Below, piece after piece: positions 35,730-44,609 of a stretch of 49,952 bases of DNA. The notes under the pieces were generated by a model. The model did no database searches, was not told the DNA's origin, and was given only the letters and a program-made list of their open reading frames with translations. A program made the position numbers and the translations under genes. The number at the start of each line of letters is the position of its first letter. The first letter of the stretch is position 1. Source of the DNA: Pseudoalteromonas sp. NBT06-2 (GTDB lineage: Bacteria > Pseudomonadota > Gammaproteobacteria > Enterobacterales > Alteromonadaceae); the NCBI RefSeq assembly GCF_002276045.1, contig NZ_NQMR01000057.1:1-49952 (forward strand), given 5' to 3'.

Positions 35730-37846
35730 TGATAATTCAACCCTAAATATGCCGTTCGTGGTGCTGCTGGTTGGTATATTTCTTTACCATATCGTACTTG
35801 TGCTTCTTGTACATAGAACTTATCTGTTAAGTTAAGTATTCTAGCGTTAAGACTCAATTTATTTGTTACATCAAAGTATAATTTTATATTAGCGATTGTA
35901 TACCCATCATAGCTTTGCTCATTCGCTTCATCCATCCAGTATTCACCAATTGATTGAACTTCTAACATAGTTGATAGGCCAGCGATGGCTTCTGGTTGAT
36001 ATCTTAATCTCAAATTTGTTAAATACTCAGGAGCCATCACCATGGTTTTTCCTGATAAATCTTTTTCAACTAATTCACCACGTTTAATACGGCCTGCATC
36101 TATAATGAATTCGTCATATTCATGTTCGGCTTTGCTATAGGCTACAGATACATCGAAATTATTTGCTACTTGCCAATTTATAGAGGCTTCAAAACCTTTA
36201 TGTATTACACGTCCAGCATTTGTTAAAAATCTTTGGCCATTATCATCATATGCTCTGACTATAGCATCATCAACATCCATATAAAATAGTGCTAAATCAA
36301 TTGATATTTTTTCTAAATTGCTTTTATAACCAAGTTCAAATGTATCTGAAACTTCTGCATCAATACTTGTTATATTATCTGCAGTATCGCTAGATTTTAT
36401 GTGATATAGGCTTCCCGCTGTCGGCAATCTAAAACTGTTTGCATAACGTAGATAGGTACTTGAATTATCTGTTAAATGGTAATTTAAGCTTGTTTTAGGG
36501 CTTAAATGCTTAAAGCTATCATTCCTATCTGCTAAGCTTTGTAAACCATGGCCAATATCTCCAATTACTGACATATGATTATCAAAATCAAATTTTGTAT
36601 AATCTAAGCGCGCACCCACAGTAAACTCTAAGTTTTCTGCAAGTGATCGTTGATGCTGAAAATACGGAGCAATGCTTGTATAACGTGTCGTATCATCATA
36701 ATAAACTTCTCCTTTAACAAAAATATCAGCACCATATCCTGTTGTTGTGATGTTAGTAGGCTGATCAGAGAATTGTTCGCCCTCAGTTAGTTCAATATCT
36801 ATTCCTAGAATTGAATTTGCATCATTATGGTGTTGCCAATTTGCTAAAGCCAACAAACCCAAAGAATTAACTTGAGATTGGTTATTTGGCATATTTGCAC
36901 TCCATGTTGCGGTGTAGTCATTTGTTCTGTGCCGTATATATCCGATAGCAGAATAATAATCTTCATCAACGTAAAAATCCCATTGTGTTGAAAGCTTTAA
37001 ATATTGACTTTTCCTTAAAGGATCACTTTGAAGTATCTGTTGTGGTAAACCTGAATTAGTTGGATCAGTTTCAAATAATTCTTTCGATAAGCCTGCGGCC
37101 ATTTCTTGTTCTAAATCACTCATAACAAGCGATGTTGTTAATGTTTGAGCATGACTTAATTTAAGTTCATGTCTTGCTGTTAGCTCACTACGCTCAGATC
37201 CAGTATGATCACGCCAACCTTGATTTGATAAATAAGAAGCAGATACGCCTAACCCATTTTTATCATCTATTTTTTGGCTATGGCTCAGTGCTATTTTATT
37301 ATATTCAGACTCTCCTAAAGTCATGCTTAAATTAGTTTCAGGGTTTTTACTAATCGGTTTAGACAAAACATTAATTGTTGCAGCAACAGCACCCGAACCA
37401 TATAGTGCTGTACCAGCGCCTTTTAGTACTTCAACACGAGAAGCATTTGAGTTAAAGCTAGACCACCATAAGGCATTGTGATTAAAAAATGCCGCTGATT
37501 GAATTGGCACATTATCTTGCAAAAATAAGTAATAGCCACTGGTATTCAGTGGCATTCTGATTGCTGTTTTATGCCCTTGCCCACCTGATAGTTGATCAAT
37601 TAAAACTCCTGAAACACTATTTAGTGATTCAGCAATATGCTGACCATTATCTATTTTCAACTCATCAGAATTAATACTATGAACCGACATTGCTAAATCT
37701 GTATTTAACGACTCTTTTCGTGTTGCTATAATTGATATTCTTTCGATATTTTCTATTACATTATTTGCTATAACTTTTTGAGAAATAGAAGAAAATGAGG
37801 CAAAAACACTTACGGCTATTAGAGTTCTCTTTAAACTAGGTAGCAT
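35723..37846 (-). CDS. TonB-dependent outer membrane receptor
   Basis: A 707-residue receptor with signal peptide (to about residue 27), a plug domain (IERISIIATRKESL as the TonB-box region, VSGVLIDQLSGG, RVEVLKGAGTALYGSGAVAATINVLS) and a 22-strand barrel ending in YLGLNYQW, with the terminal aromatic residue typical of outer membrane proteins. Substrate is not deducible; siderophores and metal complexes are common for this plug type. First gene of the unit with the propeller protein, thioredoxin-like protein and yjjG. No convincing Fur box was seen directly upstream. Confidence 0.93.
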   Translation of the reverse strand: MLPSLKRTLIAVSVFASFSSISQKVIANNVIENIERISIIATRKESLNTDLAMSVHSINSDELKIDNGQHIAESLNSVSGVLIDQLSGGQGHKTAIRMPLNTSGYYLFLQDNVPIQSAAFFNHNALWWSSFNSNASRVEVLKGAGTALYGSGAVAATINVLSKPISKNPETNLSMTLGESEYNKIALSHSQKIDDKNGLGVSASYLSNQGWRDHTGSERSELTARHELKLSHAQTLTTSLVMSDLEQEMAAGLSKELFETDPTNSGLPQQILQSDPLRKSQYLKLSTQWDFYVDEDYYSAIGYIRHRTNDYTATWSANMPNNQSQVNSLGLLALANWQHHNDANSILGIDIELTEGEQFSDQPTNITTTGYGADIFVKGEVYYDDTTRYTSIAPYFQHQRSLAENLEFTVGARLDYTKFDFDNHMSVIGDIGHGLQSLADRNDSFKHLSPKTSLNYHLTDNSSTYLRYANSFRLPTAGSLYHIKSSDTADNITSIDAEVSDTFELGYKSNLEKISIDLALFYMDVDDAIVRAYDDNGQRFLTNAGRVIHKGFEASINWQVANNFDVSVAYSKAEHEYDEFIIDAGRIKRGELVEKDLSGKTMVMAPEYLTNLRLRYQPEAIAGLSTMLEVQSIGEYWMDEANEQSYDGYTIANIKLYFDVTNKLSLNARILNLTDKFYVQEAQVRYGKEIYQPAAPRTAYLGLNYQW

Positions 37847-38018
37847 AATTTACTGCTCAATAAAAAGTATAACCTAATTGTAATCTGCAATTAGCCATTT
37901 GGGGGTGTGACAAAATGTCGCAATTGTTAAGCTTTAAAGATAGGATTGTGATACAACTCAAATTATCACTTATAAATCAATATTCTTGAAATATATAATA
38001 CACAAATTCAGGTCAAAA

Positions 38019-38369
38019 ATGGATAAATATCAGATCACAGTGAGTACTTTCGATAAATTTGCTGAAAAATACCAAGATAAATATATGCATGTAAAAGAGA
38101 TATTAAATGTTTAATTGCAGATTCAACTAAATTACTTAATCCTGATGGCATTATTTAAGTACAATGGAAGATACAGATGAAAAGTCAGGCTTCCAGACTT
38201 CGAGTAGTGGTGATCAGGTGTATATTCATTATCATCAAAGTGGGTTTTGATTAATACCCTGTTAGAAAGTGGTTTTGAAATATTAGATACCACAAGAAAA
38301 TCATTGCCTGCTGAAATAGGTACTCCCGCCACTGATTTATTTATCATTGCAAAATTAATAAGAGTTTAA
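38019..38369 (+). pseudogene. Decayed SAM-dependent methyltransferase
   Basis: An ATG at 38019 opens MDKYQITVSTFDKFAEKYQ, a typical methyltransferase N-terminus, then stops. After frameshifts the end reads GDQVYIHYHQ, then NTLLESGFEILDTTRKS and TDLFIIAKL to a stop at 38367-38369, the normal C-terminal strand set of this family. The central SAM-binding part is deleted. The AGCS symporter begins immediately after its stop, so the symporter may use the dead gene's transcript. Confidence 0.75.
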
Positions 38370-39749
38370 ATGTCATTACAATTTTTAAATCAAATTGAGA
38401 TCGCGCTAGGTAGTATTGCTAGTTTTTTGTGGGGATTGCCACTAGTTATTATTCTTGTAGGCGGAGGTTTGTTTTTTTTAATTTATTCCAAACTTCAGCC
38501 TTATCTTCATATAAAACATGCAATTGAAATTACACTTGGAAAGTATGGTGAAGAAAAAAAATCCAAAGGAGAACTCAGTCATTTTCAAGCATTAATGGTT
38601 GCACTATCTGGTACCTTAGGCTTGGGTAATATAAGTGGCGTTGCTGTTGCGATTACTTTAGGAGGGTCTGGAGCAATATTTTGGATGTGGGTCACTGCGA
38701 TTGTAGGTATTTCTACCAAATTTTATACTGCTACATTGGCTGTAAAGTTTCGAGGATACGATAAAAGTGGTCAACTACAAGGTGGCCCCATGTATGTGAT
38801 ACGTGAAGGTTTAGGTCAAAAATGGTTGCCTCTTGCTTGGTTGTTTTGTATTGCTTGTATGTTTGGTTCCTTACCTATATTTCAAATAAATCAACTTGTA
38901 CAAATTTTAAGAGACTTTATTGCGATACCAAATGGACTTGCCACCGATAATCAACATTTTGCATTTGATCTTATTTGTGGCCTTATTTTATGTACATTAA
39001 TCTCCTTTATAGTAATTGGAAAATTATCAAGAATTGCAAAAGTAACCAGTCGTGTAGTGCCATTTATGGTTATTGTTTATATGCTTATGACATTAACTGT
39101 TTTGTTTATTAATTTTGATAAAATATTATCGGCGTTTGCTTCGATTTTTATTAATGCATTTAATCCAAACTCTGTCACTGGTGGGCTATTGGGAACCATT
39201 ATTATGATAGGCGTTCAACGAGGTGCATTCTCAAATGAAGCTGGTATAGGAACTGAATCTATGGCACATGGTGCAGCTAAAACCGACGAGCCTATTCGTG
39301 AAGGTTTAGTCGCAACGTTAGGACCTATTATAGATACGTTAATTGTATGTACTTGTACTGCATTAACGATATTAGTCACTGGTGTATTAGATGGAGGTTT
39401 CACCGGTGTAAGTTTAACAGCGCAAGCTTTTGAAAATACCTTTCCTAATATAGGCGGCTATTTACTTATTTTAGTTGTGTTCTTTTTAAGTACCAGTACC
39501 GTATTAAGTTTTTCGTATTATGGCGGTAAATGTGCTGAGTTTTTATTAGGAAAAACTTTTCAAAAATTTTATATCGTGTTTTATTTAGCTTTGATTATCA
39601 TTGGTGCAGTCGCATCATTTAAACTCGTTATAAATCTGATTGATGTTATGTACGCACTGATGGCAATACCGACTATGGTTTCAACTATTTTACTCGCTAA
39701 AAAAGTAAATAGTGAATCTAAAAAGTATTTTAAGAAGATGAATGATTAG
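38370..39749 (+). CDS. Alanine/glycine:cation symporter (AGCS family)
   Basis: A 459-residue transporter with about 10-11 membrane segments. AGCS marks are seen in GTLGLGNISGVAVAITLGGSGAIFWMW and RGAFSNEAGIGTESMAHGAAKT. Family members import alanine or glycine with Na+ or H+. The ATG directly follows the methyltransferase remnant, and AAGAG precedes it. It ends some 220 bases before the PepSY gene; a link with the metal genes is not evident. Confidence 0.93.
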   Translation: MSLQFLNQIEIALGSIASFLWGLPLVIILVGGGLFFLIYSKLQPYLHIKHAIEITLGKYGEEKKSKGELSHFQALMVALSGTLGLGNISGVAVAITLGGSGAIFWMWVTAIVGISTKFYTATLAVKFRGYDKSGQLQGGPMYVIREGLGQKWLPLAWLFCIACMFGSLPIFQINQLVQILRDFIAIPNGLATDNQHFAFDLICGLILCTLISFIVIGKLSRIAKVTSRVVPFMVIVYMLMTLTVLFINFDKILSAFASIFINAFNPNSVTGGLLGTIIMIGVQRGAFSNEAGIGTESMAHGAAKTDEPIREGLVATLGPIIDTLIVCTCTALTILVTGVLDGGFTGVSLTAQAFENTFPNIGGYLLILVVFFLSTSTVLSFSYYGGKCAEFLLGKTFQKFYIVFYLALIIIGAVASFKLVINLIDVMYALMAIPTMVSTILLAKKVNSESKKYFKKMND

Positions 39750-39893
39750 GGGCTATTGATCTTTCAGGGTTAAATTTTGTTCGAGATAAAATCATTGAAA
39801 GTATAAGCTAATAATTCTCTGGCAAAGACTATCTTTTAAATACGATTATTAATCATATTTAATCTAATGATATATTTAAAATAAAAATTATTA

Positions 39894-39912
39894 TAAAATG
39901 ATAATCACTCTC
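39894..39912. promoter_or_regulatory. Fur-box-like site before the PepSY operon
   Basis: The 19 bases ending AATGATAATCACTCTC match the Fur consensus GATAATGATAATCATTATC at 15 positions. The site lies 55 bases before the PepSY gene start. It points to iron repression of the PepSY-DUF2271-DUF4198 genes. Confidence 0.6.
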
Positions 39913-39967
39913 ATTAGTAATGGTATTAATTATTGAATCGATACCAGTAGTACAAAAGTAGACCACA

Positions 39968-40576
39968 TTGAAATTTCAAAATAAAAAGCGTGTTAATAAA
40001 AAATCGCTTAGTATAGCTCGTACAATTCATATATATGTATCAATGGCATTATTGTTATTTATGCTATTTTTTGCATTTACCGGCATTACATTAAATCATC
40101 CAAAATGGTTTGATAGTGATATTAATAAGAATGATTTCATAGAACTCCCTATTCCTGAATATTTGCTTCCAACTCAACCATCAAATACAAATTGGCAACA
40201 AGCAAGTGGCCATTGGCTTAAAAGCCAGTGGGGAGTTGAGTTTAATCAAATAGAGTTTGGTGAAGATGAAGTTATTGTCGTTCATAAAGGCCCTGGGACA
40301 TACAAAAATATCACTTTAGACTTACTAGACAATATCGCGATTGTCGATAATCAAAATTATGGTGTTATTGCGGTATTAAACGACTTACATAAAGGAAGAA
40401 ATTCAGGCCTAGCTTGGCGACTAATTTTAGATATCAGCTCTGTATTAATCATTTTATTTTCTCTTACAGGCGCCTACTTATTATTACCACAAACTCGAAA
40501 ATTAAAAAAGTCAGTGTTTTATATGTTACTTGTTAGCTCCGGCTGCGTTCTAGTTTATATCACTTTAGTTCCATAA
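39968..40576 (+). CDS. PepSY-associated membrane protein
   Basis: A 202-residue protein whose start appears to be TTG at 39968: the residues up to ARTIHIYVSM match the usual N-terminus, and the only ATG nearby would cut into the first membrane segment. Two or three membrane segments (about 20-40, 155-175 and 180-200) flank a periplasmic PepSY-like region. Relatives with this architecture (PepSY_TM) are often next to iron-uptake receptors and may act as inner-membrane reductases, which is family inference. First gene of a Fur-boxed operon. Confidence 0.75.
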   Translation: MKFQNKKRVNKKSLSIARTIHIYVSMALLLFMLFFAFTGITLNHPKWFDSDINKNDFIELPIPEYLLPTQPSNTNWQQASGHWLKSQWGVEFNQIEFGEDEVIVVHKGPGTYKNITLDLLDNIAIVDNQNYGVIAVLNDLHKGRNSGLAWRLILDISSVLIILFSLTGAYLLLPQTRKLKKSVFYMLLVSSGCVLVYITLVP

Positions 40577-40593
40577 ATTTAAAAGAGATTAAA

Positions 40594-41094
40594 ATGAAAA
40601 TTAAAACCCCACTTACTTGTGCAATATTATTTTGCAGTGCTTTACCTATTTATGCCCAATCTAATCTGACAGTATCACTGACCTTGCCTGAGATCGCAAC
40701 AGGCCAATATTACCGCCCGTATACTGCAGTGTGGATAGAAAATAACAAAGGAAAACACGTAAAAACCCTTGCACTTTGGAGTGAGCCTAAAGGTCAAAAA
40801 TGGTTAAAAGATATTCGTCGTTGGTGGCGAAAAAAAGGTCGTAGTGATTCGCAATGGGTAGATGGTATTTCATCTGCGACTCGCCCTGCAGGTACATATG
40901 ATTTAAATTGGAACTTAATGACTGAAGAAAATATTCAAATTAAAAATGGCGATTACAAAGTTTTTATCGAAGTTGTAAGAGAACATGGAGGGCGAAACTT
41001 ACTTAAGCATAGTTTCTCGTTAAATAGAAATTTTAAAACAACATTAAAACCGACAGCAGAAACAGGCCCGATAAAAATTCAATTTAATAAATAA
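40594..41094 (+). CDS. DUF2271 exported protein
   Basis: A 166-residue protein with a Sec signal (cleavage after IYAQ) and the DUF2271 pattern: SLTLPEIATGQYYRPYTAVW, then LALWSEPKGQKWLKDIRRWW and DGISSATRPAGTYDL. This family is regularly found between PepSY proteins and DUF4198 proteins in iron-related clusters. The molecular role is unknown. It starts 17 bases after the PepSY gene and 28 bases before the DUF4198 gene. Confidence 0.85.
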   Translation: MKIKTPLTCAILFCSALPIYAQSNLTVSLTLPEIATGQYYRPYTAVWIENNKGKHVKTLALWSEPKGQKWLKDIRRWWRKKGRSDSQWVDGISSATRPAGTYDLNWNLMTEENIQIKNGDYKVFIEVVREHGGRNLLKHSFSLNRNFKTTLKPTAETGPIKIQFNK

Positions 41095-41122
41095 TTTATA
41101 ATCATTAGTAATAGGAAAACAT

Positions 41123-41956
41123 ATGAAAACTCAACATATTTTTGCGATAACATGTTCTTTTTTAGTCGCTTCATTTATATCTAATAGTGTCAATGCACAC
41201 GATCGCTGGATTCTACCGAATGAGTTTAATGCCTCAGCTAAAGGTTCAAAAGGGGTTTGGATCACTTCTGATGTCACCGCAGGAAATCAAGTTTTTGTAT
41301 TTGATAAACCATTTGGTTCTGAAGATATCGAAATCATTACACCCGAAGGCAAAAAAGATTACCCTTCTTCTAGCTATCGAGGTGGACGTAAATCAGTATT
41401 TGATTATCAATTATTACAATCTGGTACTTATCGTTTTCAAAAAGAAGTTTCTGCTAAGTATTATTCTCAATATAAAGTTAAAGGCTCTGACAAACCCGTT
41501 CGTTCTCGTACTGATAAACTTACAACAAAAGCTATGATGCCAAATGGAGCATATGATTTACAAGGTACTTTATATTTCTCCCGCGTTGAAACTTATGTAA
41601 CATTAAATAAACCAAATGAAACTGCATTTAAACCAACAGGTCAATATTTAGAATTATTACCAGTAACCCACCCTGCCGATATCATCGAAAATAATGAAGC
41701 AACGTTTCAATTTTTATTTAAAGGAAAGGCGATTAAGAATGTTGAAATATCTGTTGTAAGAGAGGGAACTTTATACCGTAATCAGATAGAAGCAATTGAA
41801 GTAAAATCAGATAACCAAGGTTTAATTCAGTTCACACCACCAAAAGCTGGCCGTTACCTATTACATGCCACTTATAAAAAAGAATTAAAAAATAATGCAC
41901 TAGCAAATAAAATGGTCAATGCTATTTTTCTTACATTTGAAGCTGGGTTAGAGTAA
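41123..41956 (+). CDS. DUF4198 exported protein
   Basis: A 277-residue periplasmic protein with signal peptide (to SVNAH, residue 26) and the DUF4198 start HDRWILPNEF. The fold is expected to be beta-rich; the VEISVVREGTLY segment near 210 resembles a NikM/CopC-like domain. The N-terminal His exposed after cleavage could bind copper or another metal, as in related proteins, but that is inference. GGAAAA precedes the ATG. Confidence 0.85.
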   Translation: MKTQHIFAITCSFLVASFISNSVNAHDRWILPNEFNASAKGSKGVWITSDVTAGNQVFVFDKPFGSEDIEIITPEGKKDYPSSSYRGGRKSVFDYQLLQSGTYRFQKEVSAKYYSQYKVKGSDKPVRSRTDKLTTKAMMPNGAYDLQGTLYFSRVETYVTLNKPNETAFKPTGQYLELLPVTHPADIIENNEATFQFLFKGKAIKNVEISVVREGTLYRNQIEAIEVKSDNQGLIQFTPPKAGRYLLHATYKKELKNNALANKMVNAIFLTFEAGLE

Positions 41957-41973
41957 TTATATTTATACCCAAA

Positions 41974-42014
41974 CCACTTCAAGAGGCAGTCCTGAAACTC
42001 GCATCTTGAAGTGG
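41974..42014. repeat. REP-like palindrome CCACTTCAAGA...TCTTGAAGTGG
   Basis: Two perfect 11-base arms (41974-41984 and 42004-42014) flank a 19-base loop just after the DUF4198 gene. Sequences of this form are, as far as I recall, scattered through genomes of Colwellia-like bacteria. It could serve as transcript end of the PepSY operon or be a small repeat unit. Confidence 0.55.
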
Positions 42015-42074
42015 ATTAAGCATAGGTTTAAACCCATTTATTAATTTAATACCATAACGATTAAAATGTACCCA

Positions 42075-42120
42075 ATATATAAGTTTTTTTACCTTCTTAT
42101 ATATAAAAATGAGGTAAAAA
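42075..42120 (+). promoter_or_regulatory. Overlapping hairpins in the leader of the lactonase-like gene
   Basis: A 9+9 stem ATATATAAG/CTTATATAT (42075-42083, 42096-42104) competes with a 9+9 stem TTTTTACCT/AGGTAAAAA (42086-42094, 42112-42120). They cannot both form as simple stems. The gene starts 48 bases later. In such AT-rich DNA chance is likely. Confidence 0.25.
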
Positions 42121-42168
42121 GTTCAATTAAAGATTAAAATAAAACTACGACATTATCATGAGAAATCT

Positions 42169-43368
42169 ATGTTTTATTACAAACCTCTATTTACTTTTCT
42201 TTGTATTTTATTTTTATTCAGCTTAGTTGGCTGCACTTTTAATCCACAATATCAAAACTTGAAACAATTACTTTTATTACAAGATGAGATAAATGACATT
42301 GATGGCTTAGATAATCCAAGAATTGCCAAACTTAACAATGAAGCAACGCAATTGTTTGTAGTAAGCGCCGATGATGATTCATTGGCTGTATTTGATGTTT
42401 CAAATGACTTCGATTTATCTTTATCTCAAGTTTTTAAAAATGATGAAAATATAACCGGTTTAAGAGGGGCCACGAAAGTCGCTATCTCTAAAGATGGTCT
42501 ATTTGCTTATGTGGTTAGCTTTTATGATAGCGCTTTGGTTATATTCAAAAAAGGTGTCGATGGTAAGTTTTATTATCAACATACTTATTCAGATAATATA
42601 AATTGGTGGGAATACAAAGGTAAACCTATTGCATCTTCATTACAAAAACTCGCTTTATTAGGTGCGTATGACATAGAAATCAATGATGCTTCTGATCAAA
42701 TATATATAGCGAGCTCTGTTAGTAATGCAATAAGCATTTTTAATATTAATACAGATGGCTTTCCAATATTTTCTCATGCAATTCGTGATACAGATAATAT
42801 CAATTACAACTTAGAAGGAACTGTTGATGTTTTGCTTTCACCAAGTAATTCAAAATTATTTGCTGCAGGATATAACGAGAATGCTATCAACATTTTTTTA
42901 AAACAAGATAAACTAAAATTTAATTTATCACAAAGACTTATAAATAATACTGATGGTATTAAGCATCTTGAGAAACCATTAAGTATGGCTATTTCCCATG
43001 ACGAATTATACTTATATATCGCATGTGCCAACGGTTCTATTGTTATATTTACTCAAAACCCTAAAGGCAAATATTCTTTCTTACAATCAATAACCGATGT
43101 TGGAGAATCAGTTTTAGCAGGGGCAGGAAATATTACAATAAGTCCTGATGATAAAACCATATTTGTTGCCTCTGAATCTGATAATGCGATCTCTATATTT
43201 TCGAAAAATAATGACGGTACACTTAAGTATGAGAGTGCAATAACTAGCAAAAAAGTGCATATAAATACATTATTAGGAGCATCCTCGGTAAATGTTTCTC
43301 CTGATGGAAAATATCTATTGGTAACCGCTGGAAAGGGTAACTCATTAAGTATTTTTAATTTGAGGTGA
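42169..43368 (+). CDS. Lactonase-like beta-propeller lipoprotein
   Basis: A 399-residue protein with a lipoprotein signal (LVGC at residues 19-22). The remainder holds about six to seven repeats of the pattern NAISIF..NTDG, NAINIFLK, SDNAISIFSKNNDG, with intervening ISPDDKTIFVAS strands, the YVTN/lactonase type of propeller. It is likely held in the outer or inner membrane. Relatives occur next to TonB/ExbB-like genes. No lactonase activity should be assumed. Confidence 0.75.
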   Translation: MFYYKPLFTFLCILFLFSLVGCTFNPQYQNLKQLLLLQDEINDIDGLDNPRIAKLNNEATQLFVVSADDDSLAVFDVSNDFDLSLSQVFKNDENITGLRGATKVAISKDGLFAYVVSFYDSALVIFKKGVDGKFYYQHTYSDNINWWEYKGKPIASSLQKLALLGAYDIEINDASDQIYIASSVSNAISIFNINTDGFPIFSHAIRDTDNINYNLEGTVDVLLSPSNSKLFAAGYNENAINIFLKQDKLKFNLSQRLINNTDGIKHLEKPLSMAISHDELYLYIACANGSIVIFTQNPKGKYSFLQSITDVGESVLAGAGNITISPDDKTIFVASESDNAISIFSKNNDGTLKYESAITSKKVHINTLLGASSVNVSPDGKYLLVTAGKGNSLSIFNLR

Positions 43369-43434
43369 ATCATTCAGTGCAATTTTAACTTTAGATTCAC
43401 TTCACAAAAGAAATGCAACAAGACTAATGCAAAG

Positions 43435-43453
43435 GTTAATAATAACTATTATC
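43435..43453. promoter_or_regulatory. Fur-box-like site before the ExbB-like gene
   Basis: GTTAATAATAACTATTATC matches the Fur consensus at 15 of 19 positions. It is 62 bases before the preferred GTG start of the ExbB-like gene and would sit close to the core promoter. The gene pair would then be iron-repressed. Confidence 0.55.
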
Positions 43454-43514
43454 TTTTGAGATGTATGTTAAAATCATTAAAATTTTAGCTTCATTTTATA
43501 AGAGATGTCGAAGA

Positions 43515-44042
43515 GTGAATATTCAAATAATAGAAACCCTAATGGCCAATGTATCAGAAATTCTTATGGCACCCGTCTTAGTAGCCATCCTTATACTGTT
43601 TATATATGCGATTTATACCTTAGGGCGATTTCTATCTCAGTATTTAATTCGTAAAAAGAACTATATAAATTATTTTAAAAATATCGAAAATAAAAAAAAT
43701 AAACTCTTTACTGGTTTTCCAATACATAACTACTTCGTTAAAAATCCAACAGCTTCTGAAGATGAAATTGAAGTATATGCGCTGAAAAAGCTAGAAACGC
43801 TTCGCATAGTGACCAGAATAGCACCTATGTTAGGTTTAATCGCAACGATGATCCCAATGGGCCCTGCACTTAAATCATTAGCCGATGGCAATATTCAAGG
43901 TATAAGTGAAAACCTGATCATCGCTTTTGCAGCAGTAATTTGGGGTCTTGTTATATCAACGATTACTTTTTGGCCAGCTTCTGTTAAAAAGCGTTGGTTT
44001 GCCCAAGAGATTATTAATATTCGAAAAATAAAAGGCGAATAA
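43515..44042 (+). CDS. MotA/TolQ/ExbB-family proton channel protein
   Basis: The start is set at the GTG at 43515, since homologues open near MNIQIIETLM and AAGAG lies close before it; an ATG at 43461 would overlap the space just after the Fur-like box. The 175-residue protein has an N-terminal membrane segment and two more in the C-terminal half, with RIAPMLGLIATMIPMGPAL and NLIIAFAAVIWGLVISTITFW, the pore segments of the ExbB/TolQ family. Paired with a DUF2149 protein, it probably forms a channel energising a TonB-type receptor or a metal chelation system. Confidence 0.8.
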   Translation: MNIQIIETLMANVSEILMAPVLVAILILFIYAIYTLGRFLSQYLIRKKNYINYFKNIENKKNKLFTGFPIHNYFVKNPTASEDEIEVYALKKLETLRIVTRIAPMLGLIATMIPMGPALKSLADGNIQGISENLIIAFAAVIWGLVISTITFWPASVKKRWFAQEIINIRKIKGE

Positions 44043-44045
44043 ATA

Positions 44046-44384
44046 ATGCGTTTTTTAGATGAAGATGAAGAATTAAATCCTATCGTCAGTGCGGTTAATC
44101 TAGTTGATGTGTTTTTGGTGATCATTGCAGCTTTATTGATTGCCATTGCGCAAAACCCATTAAGCACCTTTTCAGTCGATAATGTCACTGTTATTAAAAA
44201 TGCGGGTCAACCAAACATGGAAATTATCATAAAAGAAGGAAAAGAAATTAAACAATATAAAGCAAATGATACGATTGGTTCTGGTGAGGGCGCGCGTGCT
44301 GGTATCGCTTATAAAATGGCTGACGGTAGTTTTGTTTATGTGCCTGAAGGTGCTGATAAGACTCAAACAGGGGCTAAACTTTAA
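44046..44384 (+). CDS. DUF2149 membrane protein (ExbD-like partner)
   Basis: A 112-residue protein with one membrane segment near residues 19-38 (VNLVDVFLVIIAALLIAIA), preceded by acidic DEDEELNPIVSAVN. Topology matches ExbD/TolR: short cytosolic tail, a membrane span with Asp (VDVF) and a periplasmic domain. The family is usually next to an ExbB-like gene, as here with a 3-base gap. The C-terminal VTVIKNAGQPNMEIIIKEG shows the small DUF2149 domain. A rho-independent terminator follows. Confidence 0.82.
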   Translation: MRFLDEDEELNPIVSAVNLVDVFLVIIAALLIAIAQNPLSTFSVDNVTVIKNAGQPNMEIIIKEGKEIKQYKANDTIGSGEGARAGIAYKMADGSFVYVPEGADKTQTGAKL

Positions 44385-44414
44385 TCCGATTTTTAACCTC
44401 TTCGGGTCTAATTT

Positions 44415-44438
44415 CCCGCAGCTTGCTGTGGGTTTTTT
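44415..44438 (+). terminator. Rho-independent terminator after DUF2149
   Basis: CCCGCAG (44415-44421), a CTTG loop and CTGTGGG (44426-44432) form a GC-rich stem with one G-U pair, followed by TTTTTT (44433-44438). The best terminator in the window. Confidence 0.85.
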
Positions 44439-44609
44439 GGTTTTTATGCTTATTTAATTAGTTTTTTGTGGAGTATATATCCATATTATTCCGATCATTT
44501 AGATTCTGGATAAAATAATAAAGGCTTACTATTCTTTTAGTCGTAATTTTATCAACTACATTGAAATCTCACATTAATTGCTATTATTAATATATAAAGA
44601 CTTAAATAC

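Noticed and set aside
37948..37969. GTGATA-N10-TATCAC dyad upstream of the TonB receptor, possibly a CRP or Fur site
   Set aside because: Spacing and half-sites do not fit CRP (TGTGA-N6-TCACA) or Fur; likely chance in AT-rich DNA.
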